64,000 nucleotides of DNA from Betaproteobacteria bacterium MOLA814 (GTDB lineage Bacteria; Pseudomonadota; Gammaproteobacteria; Burkholderiales; Burkholderiaceae_C): the NCBI GenBank assembly GCA_000496475.1, contig AYMW01000003.1:519941-583940 (forward strand). Direction: 5' to 3'. The notes under the pieces are model-generated. The model was given only the letters and a program-made list of their open reading frames with translations. It did not search any database and was not told the DNA's origin. Positions 51,644 to 61,232 of this stretch are shown in pieces. The stretch's first letter is position 1. Every line of letters starts with the position of its first letter. A program made the translations under genes and the position numbers.

Positions 51644-51943
51644 TTATGACTGTAGGTTTTTCATGCGCTCTGATGCAGGCACCACGCGCGTTAAACGTAT
51701 GCCGTAGCGGTCGTTGACAAGTACTATCTCGCCCTGCGCAACAGCGGTGTTGTTGACCATTAAGTCTAGCGGTTCGCCTGCAATCCGGTCTAGCTCCACC
51801 ACGCTACCTTGCGTTAGGCGCATCAGATCGCGAATTTTAATAACGGCTCGACCAACCTCAATGGACAGTGTGACTGGAATATTCTCCAACACATCAGCGT
51901 TGATGGTGTCGCTTGGATCTTGTACGTTGTCGTCGTTCATCAT
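51644..51943 (-). CDS. fliN: C-ring switch protein FliN
   Basis: 99 residues: IPVTLSIEVGRAVIKIRDLM, RLTQGSVVELDRIAGEPLDL and NDRYGIRLTRVV are the complete FliN/SpoA domain. The N-terminal extension is short, so it is near the minimal FliN size. Forms the base of the C ring with FliM. Confidence 0.97.
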   Translation of the reverse strand: MMNDDNVQDPSDTINADVLENIPVTLSIEVGRAVIKIRDLMRLTQGSVVELDRIAGEPLDLMVNNTAVAQGEIVLVNDRYGIRLTRVVPASERMKNLQS

Positions 51944-51958
51944 AGATTCCTAAAAGTA

Positions 51959-52948
51959 TTACAACTGCTTGGGGTCAACAGCAGATTCTATTTTGGCGGC
52001 AATGTGGCTGCCAACTGTGCCCACATCCACATCAAACGCTGGGATGTCACTGATATATGCGCGGGCTAAATCTGGTTTCTTGAAGTACAACACATCGCCT
52101 TCGCTGAGCGTTTCGAGCTGCGACAACGGTATGGTCAGGTGACCTAACAAAACCTGTATCTCTAAGCTCGAGTCGCTTACAGCGGCCTCCAACTCGCCAT
52201 GCCATTTTTTATCTGAGGCCTCGTTACCGTCTCCTGTTTGTACGCGACTGCGCAACAAGTCTCTGATAGGTTTGAGTGAGGCGTAAGGGTAAACCAAGTC
52301 GACAAAGCCTTTGCCTTGTTCGGTGGCTTCTGCGTCAAAACGGCTGAGGATAATGAGGTCGTTTTCGTCTGCAATTTGAGCAAACTGTGGGTTTATTTCT
52401 GAGCTGACATGCTCAAAGTCCAATGCATAGATGGGTGCCCATGCATCTTTAATGGACTTGATGAACACGTTCAAAATAATTTTAATAATCCGTGTTTCTG
52501 TTGGTGTGAACATGCGCCCAGGCGGCAATTGTCCAACGCCGCGCCCAAAACCGCCAAAGAAACTGTCCAGTGAACTGAATACAACCGTGGGCTCTATAAC
52601 CACCAAGCAATTCCCGCGCAAGGGACTGGCCCGCATAACGTTCACGCTGAGTGGCGCACGCAATGTTTGCAGGTAGTCGCCAAAACGCATAATTTGCACA
52701 CGCGCAGGATTGACACGTGGGCTGGTGCGCAACACCTCCAACATGCCCAAGCGAAACTGGCGAATAAACCGCTCGTTGATCATGTCGATCGCCGAGATGT
52801 TGACGCCCAGGCTGCTGTCCTCGCTGGCCAAATCGTGCTTGCGCACAGTGGCTTGCAAGTTGAAGCCTGTGTCGACCTCAATTGAGCCATCGCTCATGCC
52901 TGCGGCAAGTGCGTCTAGCTCTTCAGCGCTTAATAGTGGTTGGTCCAC
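51959..52948 (-). CDS. fliM: C-ring switch protein FliM
   Basis: 329 residues. The N-terminal LLSAEELDALAAGM is a CheY-binding peptide variant. The middle has INERFIRQFRLGMLEVLRTS and GGFGRGVG (GGxG, FliG contact). The C-terminal SpoA domain includes EIQVLLGHLTIPLSQLETLS and GDVLYF. Sixteen nt before fliN. Confidence 0.97.
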   Translation of the reverse strand: MDQPLLSAEELDALAAGMSDGSIEVDTGFNLQATVRKHDLASEDSSLGVNISAIDMINERFIRQFRLGMLEVLRTSPRVNPARVQIMRFGDYLQTLRAPLSVNVMRASPLRGNCLVVIEPTVVFSSLDSFFGGFGRGVGQLPPGRMFTPTETRIIKIILNVFIKSIKDAWAPIYALDFEHVSSEINPQFAQIADENDLIILSRFDAEATEQGKGFVDLVYPYASLKPIRDLLRSRVQTGDGNEASDKKWHGELEAAVSDSSLEIQVLLGHLTIPLSQLETLSEGDVLYFKKPDLARAYISDIPAFDVDVGTVGSHIAAKIESAVDPKQL

Positions 52949-52997
52949 AGCAGTGCCTTGTTGTTTGTGCGTTGATGACGGCGTTTATAAACACGGG

Positions 52998-53579
52998 TTA
53001 CTGCACCACAAAGTTGGTGAAGTAAACCTCTTCAATACCGCCAAAGTCCTCGTATTTTTCGAGCACAGCGTTCATTTCGGTTTTTAAAACAATGGCCAAA
53101 TCAGTGCGGAAAGACGCCTTGGCTAAATCAGCTTCGGTAACTTGACGCAAGGCATTCAACACGGCGGAGCGCAAAGCAAACTGGTGTTTGTCCACATTGG
53201 TGAACACCCTGTCGTCGTAATTCGTCATCAGGGCTATTTGCACCTGTATCACTTTACGAGAATTGGTTAGGTTCGCCAAAAATTCGCGCTCAAGCTCTTT
53301 GTAATGGTACTCAAAGCGCTCTAGTTCGGGCGACTCTTTGGTGACGCGCTGCGGACCCGCATTTGCGGCCGCATCGGCCTCGGTCTGTGCCGCCAACTCC
53401 ATGGCTGCAACTTGTTCTTCTGCGTCCAGCGAAGCGGCCTTGTCAAAAAAGCCCGTGAAGAACAAAGTGCCTCCGATTGACCCTGCCAACAACACCAGAA
53501 CCAGCACCGCAATCAACACAATTTTTAGGATGCCGCCGCCTTTTTTACCGTCTTCTTCGTCGTCAATTTCATCAGCCAT
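52998..53579 (-). CDS. fliL: Stator-associated basal-body protein FliL
   Basis: 193 residues. A short acidic N-terminus, one membrane segment (ILKIVLIAVLVLVLLAGSIG) and a periplasmic FliL domain (NSRKVIQVQIALMTNYDDRV, AVLNALRQVTEADL). The ending IEEVYFTNFVVQ is typical. A TTG start 21 nt upstream is in frame, but the ATG at 53579 has TAGGT about 10 nt before it and fits the family start. Confidence 0.94.
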   Translation of the reverse strand: MADEIDDEEDGKKGGGILKIVLIAVLVLVLLAGSIGGTLFFTGFFDKAASLDAEEQVAAMELAAQTEADAAANAGPQRVTKESPELERFEYHYKELEREFLANLTNSRKVIQVQIALMTNYDDRVFTNVDKHQFALRSAVLNALRQVTEADLAKASFRTDLAIVLKTEMNAVLEKYEDFGGIEEVYFTNFVVQ

Positions 53580-53657
53580 AGCATTACCTACTTTCGTCAA
53601 AAATACCGCATGGCCTGGTGGCGCTGCAGTGTCATGTTGTACACATCACGTGGTCTG

Positions 53658-55739
53658 TTAAACCCACACGTTTAAAGATCCGTCACCGCCCAATGAGGCT
53701 GGCCGGGACGTCGCTGTAGAGGACAAATCATCGTTTGAGTTACCGTCCAGACCAGACCCATTGCCTGCAGGCGCGGTGTTGGCTTGCTGCGGTGTCGATT
53801 TTCCGTGATTTTTTTGTCTTTCATCGCCATTTACAAACACAGAAGCAATATCTGTTCCCGATTGCGCCAGCGCTTCACGCAGCTTGGGCAGGCTGTCTTG
53901 CAGCAATTCACGCGTGAGCGGATTGCTTGAAACGAATTTTGCCTCCAATTCGCCGTTGCGCATGGACAAATCGATGTCAACCTTGCCTAAGTTTGCTGGC
54001 CTGAGCGTCAGCTGCATGCTCCATTGCCCTTTGGCGATTTGACCTGCTATGCGGGCACCCATGGCTTCGCCCAGGCGGTTGGCTATGGACTGGTACAACT
54101 CGTTGCGCTGGGTTATGGCTGCACCGGGCACACCCAAGGCCACACCCATTGGTTGCAATGCGCGCGGAACGGCACCGGCCAGCTTGTCCAAACCAGCCAA
54201 ACTTGTATCGCCGCGCAACGTGTCTGCGCTGGATCTACCAGCCAGCAGGCTGTCTATATCGTCCTCGCTTACCCCGGCCAAGGCCATGGCTTGAGCGGCT
54301 AATGCGCTCGATGTGTTGCTGTTGCCCATGTCTGCCTTCAGACCAGAAGCCAGCATTTGCGCAGCCACCTGACTCGACACTGCAGCTGGTTGTAGACCTG
54401 TTACCTGAGCCACTACCGGCGCGGTTAATCCTGGGGCAAGCGGGCTTGTAGGTGTGGTGCCCACCCCAACACCAGCTTTGTCTCCCATCATGCCCATGAG
54501 CGCACCTTGATGTTGGGCCATCGCCAACGACTGGCCGCCCACAGCGGTGGACAGCACACCAGAGCCCGGCGCTGCAACCTGAACGCCAGCGTGTAACGGC
54601 TGCTTGAGTGCGGCGAGAGGTGACTCACTGGCGCCGTCTGAGGTGCCTTGGCCAAGCGCTGCTATGGCTGCCTTGAGGGCCTGGTCTGGACCAGCGGTTG
54701 GTGTGTTGCCCCCAGATGTCATCCACTGCGCAGAGTGTTGGCCGCTTAGCCCACCACCTTGTGTGGTGTTGCCCTTGACCTGACCCATCAACATCGCCAC
54801 AGCCGCCGGGCTCATGCCCTGTGTATTGGCAAATGTCACCAGACTGGCCTCACTTGGCGCTTGGGTCGGCGTGATGATGTGCATGCCGCCAGCCAACTCC
54901 ATGGACATGATGTCACCGCTCGGCTCAGCCTCGCCCATTTGCTGTGCCTGCTGCATCGCCAGCAAGGCCTGTTGCGCAGCAGCCAGCAAACCAGCCTGCA
55001 CCAACGCTTGCTTGGCAGGTGTTTCACCTGTTTCTGGAGCCTTGCCCGTTTCAAGTGTCTTGTCTGAGGTACTCACACCAGGGTTATTCACGCTACTGGT
55101 AGCAACTGTTGAAGTGCTGTGACCTGTCGTATCAGATGCATCAACGCCGAGGGCCAACACCGACGGTTGTTCAGCGAGTTTTGAGGGTCGCTGAGTCTCA
55201 TGCGAGGCATCAAATTGTGACGGCACGGCGCGCTGACCCGCCTGATTGGACCGCACCGCTTGCGATGCCAGCGCTTGTTGGCGCTGATCGTCCTTCATTT
55301 GACTGTCTTGCCTGTCTTGCCTGTCTTGCGTTCTTTGATCCCTCTGGACTCGGTCAATCGCTTGGTCATGGGCTGCAGCCCGTGCCTGGGATTGAGCTTG
55401 CGCTTGATCAGCGGCGCGCAGGCGCTCCACGGCCACATCATTGTCTTGGCGTGCCACTTGCTGTGCGTCAAAGCGTTGGTTTCGCCACACAGCGGCGTTG
55501 CTAGGCACTGACGGCTCTCTAGGCGATCTTGCCGCGAGGCTGCTGGTTAAGTCAGCCGCGGCTGAAGCGGCAAAGGTTTGCCCCTTGCTGGCCGCGTGCA
55601 CACGGGCGAATAGCTGACCAAAGTCTTGACTTGGAGAGCCCCAAGCGCTCAACGCATGGCTGGTGTCGCTGCGCGTTACCGGCTTGGAGACCTCTAAATA
55701 CGAGGGATTGGCAACCTTGACAGGGGTGGATTGGGTCAT
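53658..55739 (-). CDS. fliK: Hook-length control protein FliK
   Basis: Molecular ruler, 693 residues. The first 550 are a Gln/Ala/Thr-rich, mostly disordered ruler with a Gln/Asp/Arg block at about 120-190. The C-terminal switch domain includes QLTLRPANLGKVDIDLSMRN (the LxPxxLG motif) and REALAQSGTDIASVFVNGDE. The long ruler goes with the unusually large hook subunit. The frame is open to 55853, but GGAAG lies 8 nt before the ATG at 55739, and MTQSTPVK is a plausible start. First gene of the fliK-flhB operon. Confidence 0.93.
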   Translation of the reverse strand: MTQSTPVKVANPSYLEVSKPVTRSDTSHALSAWGSPSQDFGQLFARVHAASKGQTFAASAAADLTSSLAARSPREPSVPSNAAVWRNQRFDAQQVARQDNDVAVERLRAADQAQAQSQARAAAHDQAIDRVQRDQRTQDRQDRQDSQMKDDQRQQALASQAVRSNQAGQRAVPSQFDASHETQRPSKLAEQPSVLALGVDASDTTGHSTSTVATSSVNNPGVSTSDKTLETGKAPETGETPAKQALVQAGLLAAAQQALLAMQQAQQMGEAEPSGDIMSMELAGGMHIITPTQAPSEASLVTFANTQGMSPAAVAMLMGQVKGNTTQGGGLSGQHSAQWMTSGGNTPTAGPDQALKAAIAALGQGTSDGASESPLAALKQPLHAGVQVAAPGSGVLSTAVGGQSLAMAQHQGALMGMMGDKAGVGVGTTPTSPLAPGLTAPVVAQVTGLQPAAVSSQVAAQMLASGLKADMGNSNTSSALAAQAMALAGVSEDDIDSLLAGRSSADTLRGDTSLAGLDKLAGAVPRALQPMGVALGVPGAAITQRNELYQSIANRLGEAMGARIAGQIAKGQWSMQLTLRPANLGKVDIDLSMRNGELEAKFVSSNPLTRELLQDSLPKLREALAQSGTDIASVFVNGDERQKNHGKSTPQQANTAPAGNGSGLDGNSNDDLSSTATSRPASLGGDGSLNVWV

Positions 55740-55800
55740 ATCCGATCTTCCAAAATAATGCAATGTGCCCCGGGGCATCCTCGGGGCTATACAGCCTATT

Positions 55801-55818
55801 AGCAAGAAGCGTGACCGG
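55801..55818 (-). promoter_or_regulatory. Sigma54-like element before fliK
   Basis: The minus strand reads CCGGTCACGCTTCTTGCT. TCACG-N4-TTGCT matches the consensus well, but the -24 GG is one base too far out (11 instead of 10 nt between GG and GC). Possible weak or misaligned sigma54 promoter, about 62 nt before fliK. Confidence 0.3.
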
Positions 55819-55825
55819 AGATGTA

Positions 55826-55842
55826 TTGCCGCTGCAGGCGAC
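55826..55842. promoter_or_regulatory. TTGCCGC half-site between fliK and flhA
   Basis: TTGCCGCTGCAGGCGAC: first arm identical to the palindromes at fliC1 and flgJ, second arm degenerate. It lies between the two divergent sigma54-type elements, 14 nt upstream of the flhA -24 box. Confidence 0.3.
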
Positions 55843-55855
55843 AACCACACCAAGG

Positions 55856-55871
55856 TGGCACAGGGCTTGCT
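55856..55871 (+). promoter_or_regulatory. Sigma54 promoter of flhA operon
   Basis: TGGCACAGGGCTTGCT, a full match to TGGCAC-N5-TTGCW, 75 nt before the flhA ATG. It would drive flhA, flhF, flhG and fliA. Confidence 0.85.
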
Positions 55872-55945
55872 TTGATGTGGGCATCACACGGTGATTTCCT
55901 GACGGGAGTTACTACCAAAGAATTTGTTTTTGATTGATCTGCCCA

Positions 55946-58042
55946 ATGAACACGCTTAGCCTGTCAACGATTCGACAAAATCTGTCGGCTTTTGACTTCT
56001 CCGGTCTGGGGATACCTGCGCTCGTGCTCTTGATCATGGCTATGTTGGTGCTCCCATTGCACCCGCTGCTGCTCGATATCCTATTTACTTTCAATATTGT
56101 GACGGCCTTGGTGATCGTGATGATTGCCATTGGCACGCGCAAACCTTTAGAGTTCTCTAGTTTTCCAACCGTTTTGCTGTTTGCAACCATGCTGCGATTG
56201 GCGCTGAACGTGGCGTCTACCCGTGTGATTTTGGTCAACGGCCATGAAGGGGGTTCGGCAGCCGGAGAAGTCATCGCCGCGTTTGGCGAGTTTGTGATTG
56301 GTGGCAACTATTTGGTTGGTTTCATCATCTTCGGTATTTTGATGATCATCAACTTCATTGTGGTCACCAAAGGCGCGGGCCGCGTGTCTGAGGTCAACGC
56401 CCGTTTCACGTTGGACGCCATGCCTGGTAAGCAGATGGCCATTGATGCTGATTTGAACGCCGGCGTCATTGATCAGGTTGAGGCCAAGAAAAAACGTGAA
56501 GATTTGTCGCAAGAAGCCGACTTTTTCGGCTCTATGGACGGTGCCTCTAAGTTCGTCAGTGGTGATGCCATTGCCGGCTTGCTGATTTTGATCATCAACA
56601 TTGTGGGGGGCTTGGCCATTGGCTTGTCACAACACGATTTAAACTTTTCCCAAGCTGGCCGTATCTATGTGCTGCTCACCATCGGTGACGGCTTGGTAGC
56701 TCAGATTCCGTCGCTGTTCTTGTCGTTGGCCACCGCCATTATTGTGACCAGGGTGACGACTTCCGAGTCCATGACCGAGCAGGCTAAGACGCAGTTTTCC
56801 AACCCGTCTGCACTGTTTATTGCCGCTTCCATCATGACCATTTTGGGTTTAGTCCCCGGCATGCCACACACTGTGTTTTTGACTTTGGCAGCAGCCACAG
56901 CCGGCATCGGTTTTATGGTGGTGCGCACTAACACCGAGGATGCCGCTGCAGCAGCAGCACCAACAGTCAACGACGCTGGCGACGCACCAAAAGAATTAGA
57001 TTGGGACGATGTAGACCAAGTTGACTTGATTGGCTTGGAAATTGGCTACGGCCTGATTCCTTTGGTGAACCCAGAAACTGGTGGGCAATTGATGCCACGC
57101 GTGAAGGGTGTGCGTAAAAAACTATCTGCAGAGCTCGGTTTTTTGGTGCAGCCTGTGCGTATTCGTGACGCATTGAATTTAGCGCCTGACGTGTATCACA
57201 TCACCATGAACGGGGTGATGCGTGGCAAGGGCGAGGTCCGTGTGGGTAAAGAAATGGCCATTAACCCCGGTCAGGTGTACGGCAAATTAGAGGGCCAGGT
57301 TACTAAAGAGCCTGCATTTGGTTTGGAAGCTGTATGGATTGACCCGTCACAACGTGACTACGCACGCACATTGGGTTACACCGTGGTGGACGCCAGCACT
57401 GCCATTGCGACTCACTTGAACAAGGTGTTGCGCGACAATTCAGCTGAACTGATGGGCCACGATGAAGCCCAGCAATTGTTAGATAAATTGGCAGCCAAAT
57501 CTCCCAAATTGGTAGAAGACTTGGTGCCAGGCAAATTGTCTTTAGGCGTGATCACACGCACCATGCAAAACCTGCTGGCTGAAGGTGTGTCCATTCGTGA
57601 CATGCGCACCATTGTGGAGTCTTTGAACGAATCCGCTACCAAAACACAAGATCCTGACCAGCTCACCACCATGGTTCGTCCGAAACTGGGGCGCATGATT
57701 GTGCAAGGCTTGGTCAATGACAACGAAAGTTTGGCCGTCATGACCTTAGACCCTGCCCTTGAACAGCTGTTACACAACGTGCTGCAACAAAACCAAGGCA
57801 CAGGCATGGTGTTAGAACCCGGTTTGGCAGAGAGTTTGTTCAATGCGCTGCGCCTTGGTACGCGAGAAGTTGAAGAGAAAGGTCACGCAGCTGTTTTGGT
57901 GGTGTCACCCAGCATTCGCTCTTGGCTGTCAAAGGCAGCTCGTCACCGTGTGAATGATTTGACCGTATTGTCTTACAGCGAAATCCCAGACGACCAAGGC
58001 GTGAATGTGATTCACACCGTGCAAGCCAGCAACAAAACGTAA
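55946..58042 (+). CDS. flhA: Flagellar export gate protein FlhA
   Basis: 698 residues, normal length. Eight membrane segments in the first 330 residues, with the FHIPEP-region motif RLALNVASTRVILVNGHEGG, VVTKGAGRVSEVNARFTLDA, then MPGKQMAIDADLNAG. The large cytoplasmic domain starts near 340 and includes IGYGLIPLVNP and VIDAST-like VVDASTAIATHLNKVLR. The C-terminal end is VNVIHTVQASNKT. An in-frame TTG at 55934 is possible; ATG at 55946 fits the family. Confidence 0.97.
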   Translation: MNTLSLSTIRQNLSAFDFSGLGIPALVLLIMAMLVLPLHPLLLDILFTFNIVTALVIVMIAIGTRKPLEFSSFPTVLLFATMLRLALNVASTRVILVNGHEGGSAAGEVIAAFGEFVIGGNYLVGFIIFGILMIINFIVVTKGAGRVSEVNARFTLDAMPGKQMAIDADLNAGVIDQVEAKKKREDLSQEADFFGSMDGASKFVSGDAIAGLLILIINIVGGLAIGLSQHDLNFSQAGRIYVLLTIGDGLVAQIPSLFLSLATAIIVTRVTTSESMTEQAKTQFSNPSALFIAASIMTILGLVPGMPHTVFLTLAAATAGIGFMVVRTNTEDAAAAAAPTVNDAGDAPKELDWDDVDQVDLIGLEIGYGLIPLVNPETGGQLMPRVKGVRKKLSAELGFLVQPVRIRDALNLAPDVYHITMNGVMRGKGEVRVGKEMAINPGQVYGKLEGQVTKEPAFGLEAVWIDPSQRDYARTLGYTVVDASTAIATHLNKVLRDNSAELMGHDEAQQLLDKLAAKSPKLVEDLVPGKLSLGVITRTMQNLLAEGVSIRDMRTIVESLNESATKTQDPDQLTTMVRPKLGRMIVQGLVNDNESLAVMTLDPALEQLLHNVLQQNQGTGMVLEPGLAESLFNALRLGTREVEEKGHAAVLVVSPSIRSWLSKAARHRVNDLTVLSYSEIPDDQGVNVIHTVQASNKT

Positions 58043-58087
58043 ACGCCCATTAAGAACTGTCAGCCCTAGACCAATAAGAGACCCGTT

Positions 58088-59518
58088 ATGGAAATCCAAC
58101 GCATACTAGCCCGCGATACACGCACCGCCACAGATCAGGCCATGAGCATGTATGGGCGCGACGTACTCATCATTTCTAACCAACGCGTCAACGGCCAAAT
58201 CGAGTTGTTGGTGGCAGTAGACATTCGTCCAACCGACGAGTTGGACAACGTCGTGACCTTGGATGCAGCGTTTGTCAACACATCTGATAACGCGACAGAC
58301 GCACAGGCCAAACCCCTCAATTCTTTTGAGGCTGCGTTTGAAGAAACCATGATGCAGCGTCAACGGGCACGCTCACGCGGCAAGGCTGCCAGCCCAGCCA
58401 GCACAGCAAAGAGCTTGCAACAAGCTTCAGTGGCACCCATTGTCAACCTTGCTGCGCAAGCCGCACCGGTACCAACTGCAATGGTTCAAACACAGCATTC
58501 AACAGCACCGCGGCGTGAACCAGAAGTTGACACCACCGCTTTGCAAGCTCACCGTGAAGCAGCCCGTGGTAGAGAAATTGTAGACATGGTGCGCGACGAA
58601 ATTGCCGCATTGCGCCGTGAATTTGCACTCAGCCAGCGCATGAGTCCTTGGCAAGACACTTTACCGATTTCTCCTGTCATTAAGCCCCTGATCAACGCCC
58701 TCAGTGAAGCTGGTGTGCCAACTGGCCTACGCGGCTTGTTGATTGACCGTATCCGAGAAGCTGCTGATGTGGACGAGGCAATGGCTGCCTTGCGCAGCCA
58801 CCTGGTTGAGGCTTTACCCAATGTGGGAGTCTCCATGCCTGAGAGCGGTCAACATATCGTGACTGGTCCTACAGGTGTGGGCAAAACGTTGATGGCTGCG
58901 CGCTTGGCACACGCCGCCGCATTGCAACATGGCTCCCACGCGGTCGCCATGATCAGCTTTGCCGACAGCCGACCAGGTGCGTGGAGCCAAATTCAAATGT
59001 TGGCATCACAAGCCGGCATTGATTGTTACCGAGCTGTTGACGCCAATGCGCTGTCATTGTTGCTGGACGAGTTGTCGCAGCGTGCCGCCGTCATTATTGA
59101 CACGGCGGGTATTGAGTTTGAGCGCAACGTTGAGCAAATTAAACACCTCGCGCCTAAGGCGCTGGCCCATGTGGTCATGGCTGCAGATTCTTCGTCAGTC
59201 ACTATTAAACGCATTCGCCACGCATACGCGTGGGACAGCGTCATGGTTAGCAAGCTGGATGAGGCTTCACAGCCGTGGCCTTTGCTGCAAGCTTTAATAG
59301 ACAGCCCGTTGCCAATGTCTCTCATGAGCCCCAGCTCACGCTTGAGTGAAACTGCGCTGCCCTATTCAGGTGTTCGTATTGTTGAACAAGCATTGGCGCA
59401 TTTGCCTGTGTCCCAAGACAACGCCTTTAGCGCCAGCAACCCGACCATGGCTGCGGACAGTATGGCTGCTAATATATTAAAAATGCGTGCCCCGCACGAG
59501 AAAGCTATACATGGCTAA
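58088..59518 (+). CDS. flhF: Flagellar SRP-like GTPase FlhF
   Basis: 476 residues. N-terminal B domain (MEIQRILARDTRTATDQAMS), Gln/Ala-rich linker, helical N domain and a G domain with P-loop GPTGVGKT near 260, DTAG near 340 and SKLDEA near 385. Directs a flagellum to the cell pole in polar flagellates. 45 nt after flhA; its end overlaps flhG by 8 nt. Confidence 0.95.
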   Translation: MEIQRILARDTRTATDQAMSMYGRDVLIISNQRVNGQIELLVAVDIRPTDELDNVVTLDAAFVNTSDNATDAQAKPLNSFEAAFEETMMQRQRARSRGKAASPASTAKSLQQASVAPIVNLAAQAAPVPTAMVQTQHSTAPRREPEVDTTALQAHREAARGREIVDMVRDEIAALRREFALSQRMSPWQDTLPISPVIKPLINALSEAGVPTGLRGLLIDRIREAADVDEAMAALRSHLVEALPNVGVSMPESGQHIVTGPTGVGKTLMAARLAHAAALQHGSHAVAMISFADSRPGAWSQIQMLASQAGIDCYRAVDANALSLLLDELSQRAAVIIDTAGIEFERNVEQIKHLAPKALAHVVMAADSSSVTIKRIRHAYAWDSVMVSKLDEASQPWPLLQALIDSPLPMSLMSPSSRLSETALPYSGVRIVEQALAHLPVSQDNAFSASNPTMAADSMAANILKMRAPHEKAIHG

Positions 59519-60335
59519 TACACATTGCCCTCAAGTCATTGGCGTTGCAAGTGGTAAGGGTGGCGTTGGTAAAACAACGGTTGCTGTCAACCTGTCTGTG
59601 GCGTTGGCCAAAGCGGGTAAGCGCGTGGCGTTATTGGATGCCGACATGGGATTGGCCAATGCACAAATTGCGTTTGGCAGCAGAAGCCCATTTAATGTCA
59701 GCCATCTGCTGTCTGGCGATAAAACATTGCGCGAAATCATGGTCCGCACAGATGACGGCGTTATGCTGATACCCGGTGCATCTGGGCGGCGCGATATGGC
59801 GGGTATTTCGGATACCGACATCAACACCATCATTCAAGCATGTGACGATGTGGCAGACGATTTTGATTTTCTCATTGTTGACGTCGCCGCGGGTATTTCA
59901 CCTTCTGTGATGATGTTCTTAGCCGCCTGCCACCGCCGGTTTATTGTGCTGCGTGACGACCCCTCGAGCATTGCAGACGCTTATGGCACCATCAAGGTGA
60001 TGACCCTAGAACTGGGTTTGGAAGAGATTTACCTTATTCCTAATATGGCGACCTCCCAAGCCAGCGGCTGGCAGTTGTTTAAGCGCATGAATGAGGTGTG
60101 TACGCGCTTCTTAGGCCGCTCTGTCAATTACCTCACTTCTGTCGAGTCTGACGACCTTATTTTTAGCGCACTTCGCAAATACAAGCCGGTGCTGTCCTTC
60201 GCACCTGCCAGTAGTGGCTCGCGCGACTTTAGGCGTATGGCACAGCTGAGTATTGATTTACCTAGCGCTTCGCAGGCCCACGGGCATGCGCAGTTCTTTT
60301 TCCAGCGTCTTTTGGACGCTGAGCAAGGGGCATAA
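59511..60335 (+). CDS. flhG: MinD-like ATPase FlhG (FleN)
   Basis: 274 residues. Deviant Walker A SGKGGVGKTT near 17-26, DADMGLANAQIAFG as the Walker A' region, and IVDVAAGIS. Limits flagellar number; in Pseudomonas and Vibrio it also holds back the sigma54 master activator, relevant because the activator here has no regulatory domain. The ATG at 59511 overlaps flhF. An upstream TTG at 59487 is not needed. Confidence 0.95.
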   Translation: MANTHCPQVIGVASGKGGVGKTTVAVNLSVALAKAGKRVALLDADMGLANAQIAFGSRSPFNVSHLLSGDKTLREIMVRTDDGVMLIPGASGRRDMAGISDTDINTIIQACDDVADDFDFLIVDVAAGISPSVMMFLAACHRRFIVLRDDPSSIADAYGTIKVMTLELGLEEIYLIPNMATSQASGWQLFKRMNEVCTRFLGRSVNYLTSVESDDLIFSALRKYKPVLSFAPASSGSRDFRRMAQLSIDLPSASQAHGHAQFFFQRLLDAEQGA

Positions 60336-60337
60336 CT

Positions 60338-61066
60338 ATGGTGGCTGCAGTTGCTTTATATGAATCTGTTCAATTGAACAACCGAGATGACTTAATCGTT
60401 GCCCATATGGGCATGGTCAAGCGCGTTGCGTTGCACCTCAAAGCACGGCTACCACCTTTTATGGAAGTAGATGAGTTGGTGCAAGTTGGCATGCTGGGGT
60501 TGATCGAAGCAGCACGTGGCTTTGATGTGTCTAAAGGCATTGAGTTTGAAAACTACGCCTACAGCCGTGTACGCGGTGCCATTATTGATGAAGTGAGACG
60601 TTTGTCTGCTTTGCCACGCTCTGCTGTGAGTTTCAACAAACAACACAGTGCAGCGACCCAAGTGTTGGCCTCTGAGCTGGGGCGAACGCCTACACAGGCA
60701 GAGATGGCGCAACACATGGGCATGGAGATGAATGACTTCCAAAAGGAGCGCGGACATGCCAAGCGTTTTGAAACCTACTCGATGGAGGTGGTCAACGACG
60801 AGGTGATGAACATGGCGGGCGAGACACATCGACAACCTGAAGCGATTGTTGAGCACAACCAGTTCATGGGCGCAGTGACCCACGCTATTGAAGACTTACC
60901 TGAGCGCGAGCAACTGATCATGCAGCTGTACTACGTTGAAGAACTTAATTTAAAAGAAATTGGCGAGGTGTTGGAGGTGAGCGAGTCTAGGGTCAGCCAG
61001 ATATTAACCGCCACTGTCAAAAAACTACGCACCTCACTTAACATAACTGGCAACTCTACAAGCTAG
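60338..61066 (+). CDS. fliA: Flagellar sigma factor FliA (sigma28)
   Basis: 242 residues. Region 2 (MEVDELVQVGMLGLIEAARG, FENYAYSRVRGAIIDEVRRL), region 3 and region 4 (LPEREQLIMQLYYVEELNLK, then EIGEVLEVSESRVSQI) are complete. Reads the TMAA-N15-GYCGA promoters seen at fliC2, flaG, fliD, flgM, flgP, motA and fliS. Inhibited by FlgM (34334-34645). Starts 2 nt after the flhG stop. Confidence 0.97.
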   Translation: MVAAVALYESVQLNNRDDLIVAHMGMVKRVALHLKARLPPFMEVDELVQVGMLGLIEAARGFDVSKGIEFENYAYSRVRGAIIDEVRRLSALPRSAVSFNKQHSAATQVLASELGRTPTQAEMAQHMGMEMNDFQKERGHAKRFETYSMEVVNDEVMNMAGETHRQPEAIVEHNQFMGAVTHAIEDLPEREQLIMQLYYVEELNLKEIGEVLEVSESRVSQILTATVKKLRTSLNITGNSTS

Positions 61067-61140
61067 TTTATGAGCCTAAACTACCACGCAGCATGTTGAT
61101 TGATACGCGCGTACAAGCTGCTCATGGGGCACTTGCCAAG

Positions 61141-61175
61141 CCTCACACTGATGTTGATGTGTGAGGTTGTTTGAT
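61141..61175 (+). terminator. Terminator of the flhA-fliA operon
   Basis: Stem CCTCACAC, 10-nt loop, stem GTGTGAGG, then TTGTTTGATT, 75 nt after the fliA stop. The T-rich tail is interrupted, so strength is uncertain. Confidence 0.55.
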
Positions 61176-61232
61176 TGAACTGTTTAAGCGGTTGGTGTGA
61201 GTCTTGTTTGCCTTGTTTAGGAGTCTGCTTCT

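Noticed and set aside
61193-61208. Sigma54-like TGGTGTGAGTCTTGTT before the 61233 gene
   Set aside because: The -12 box has GT in place of the nearly invariant GC.
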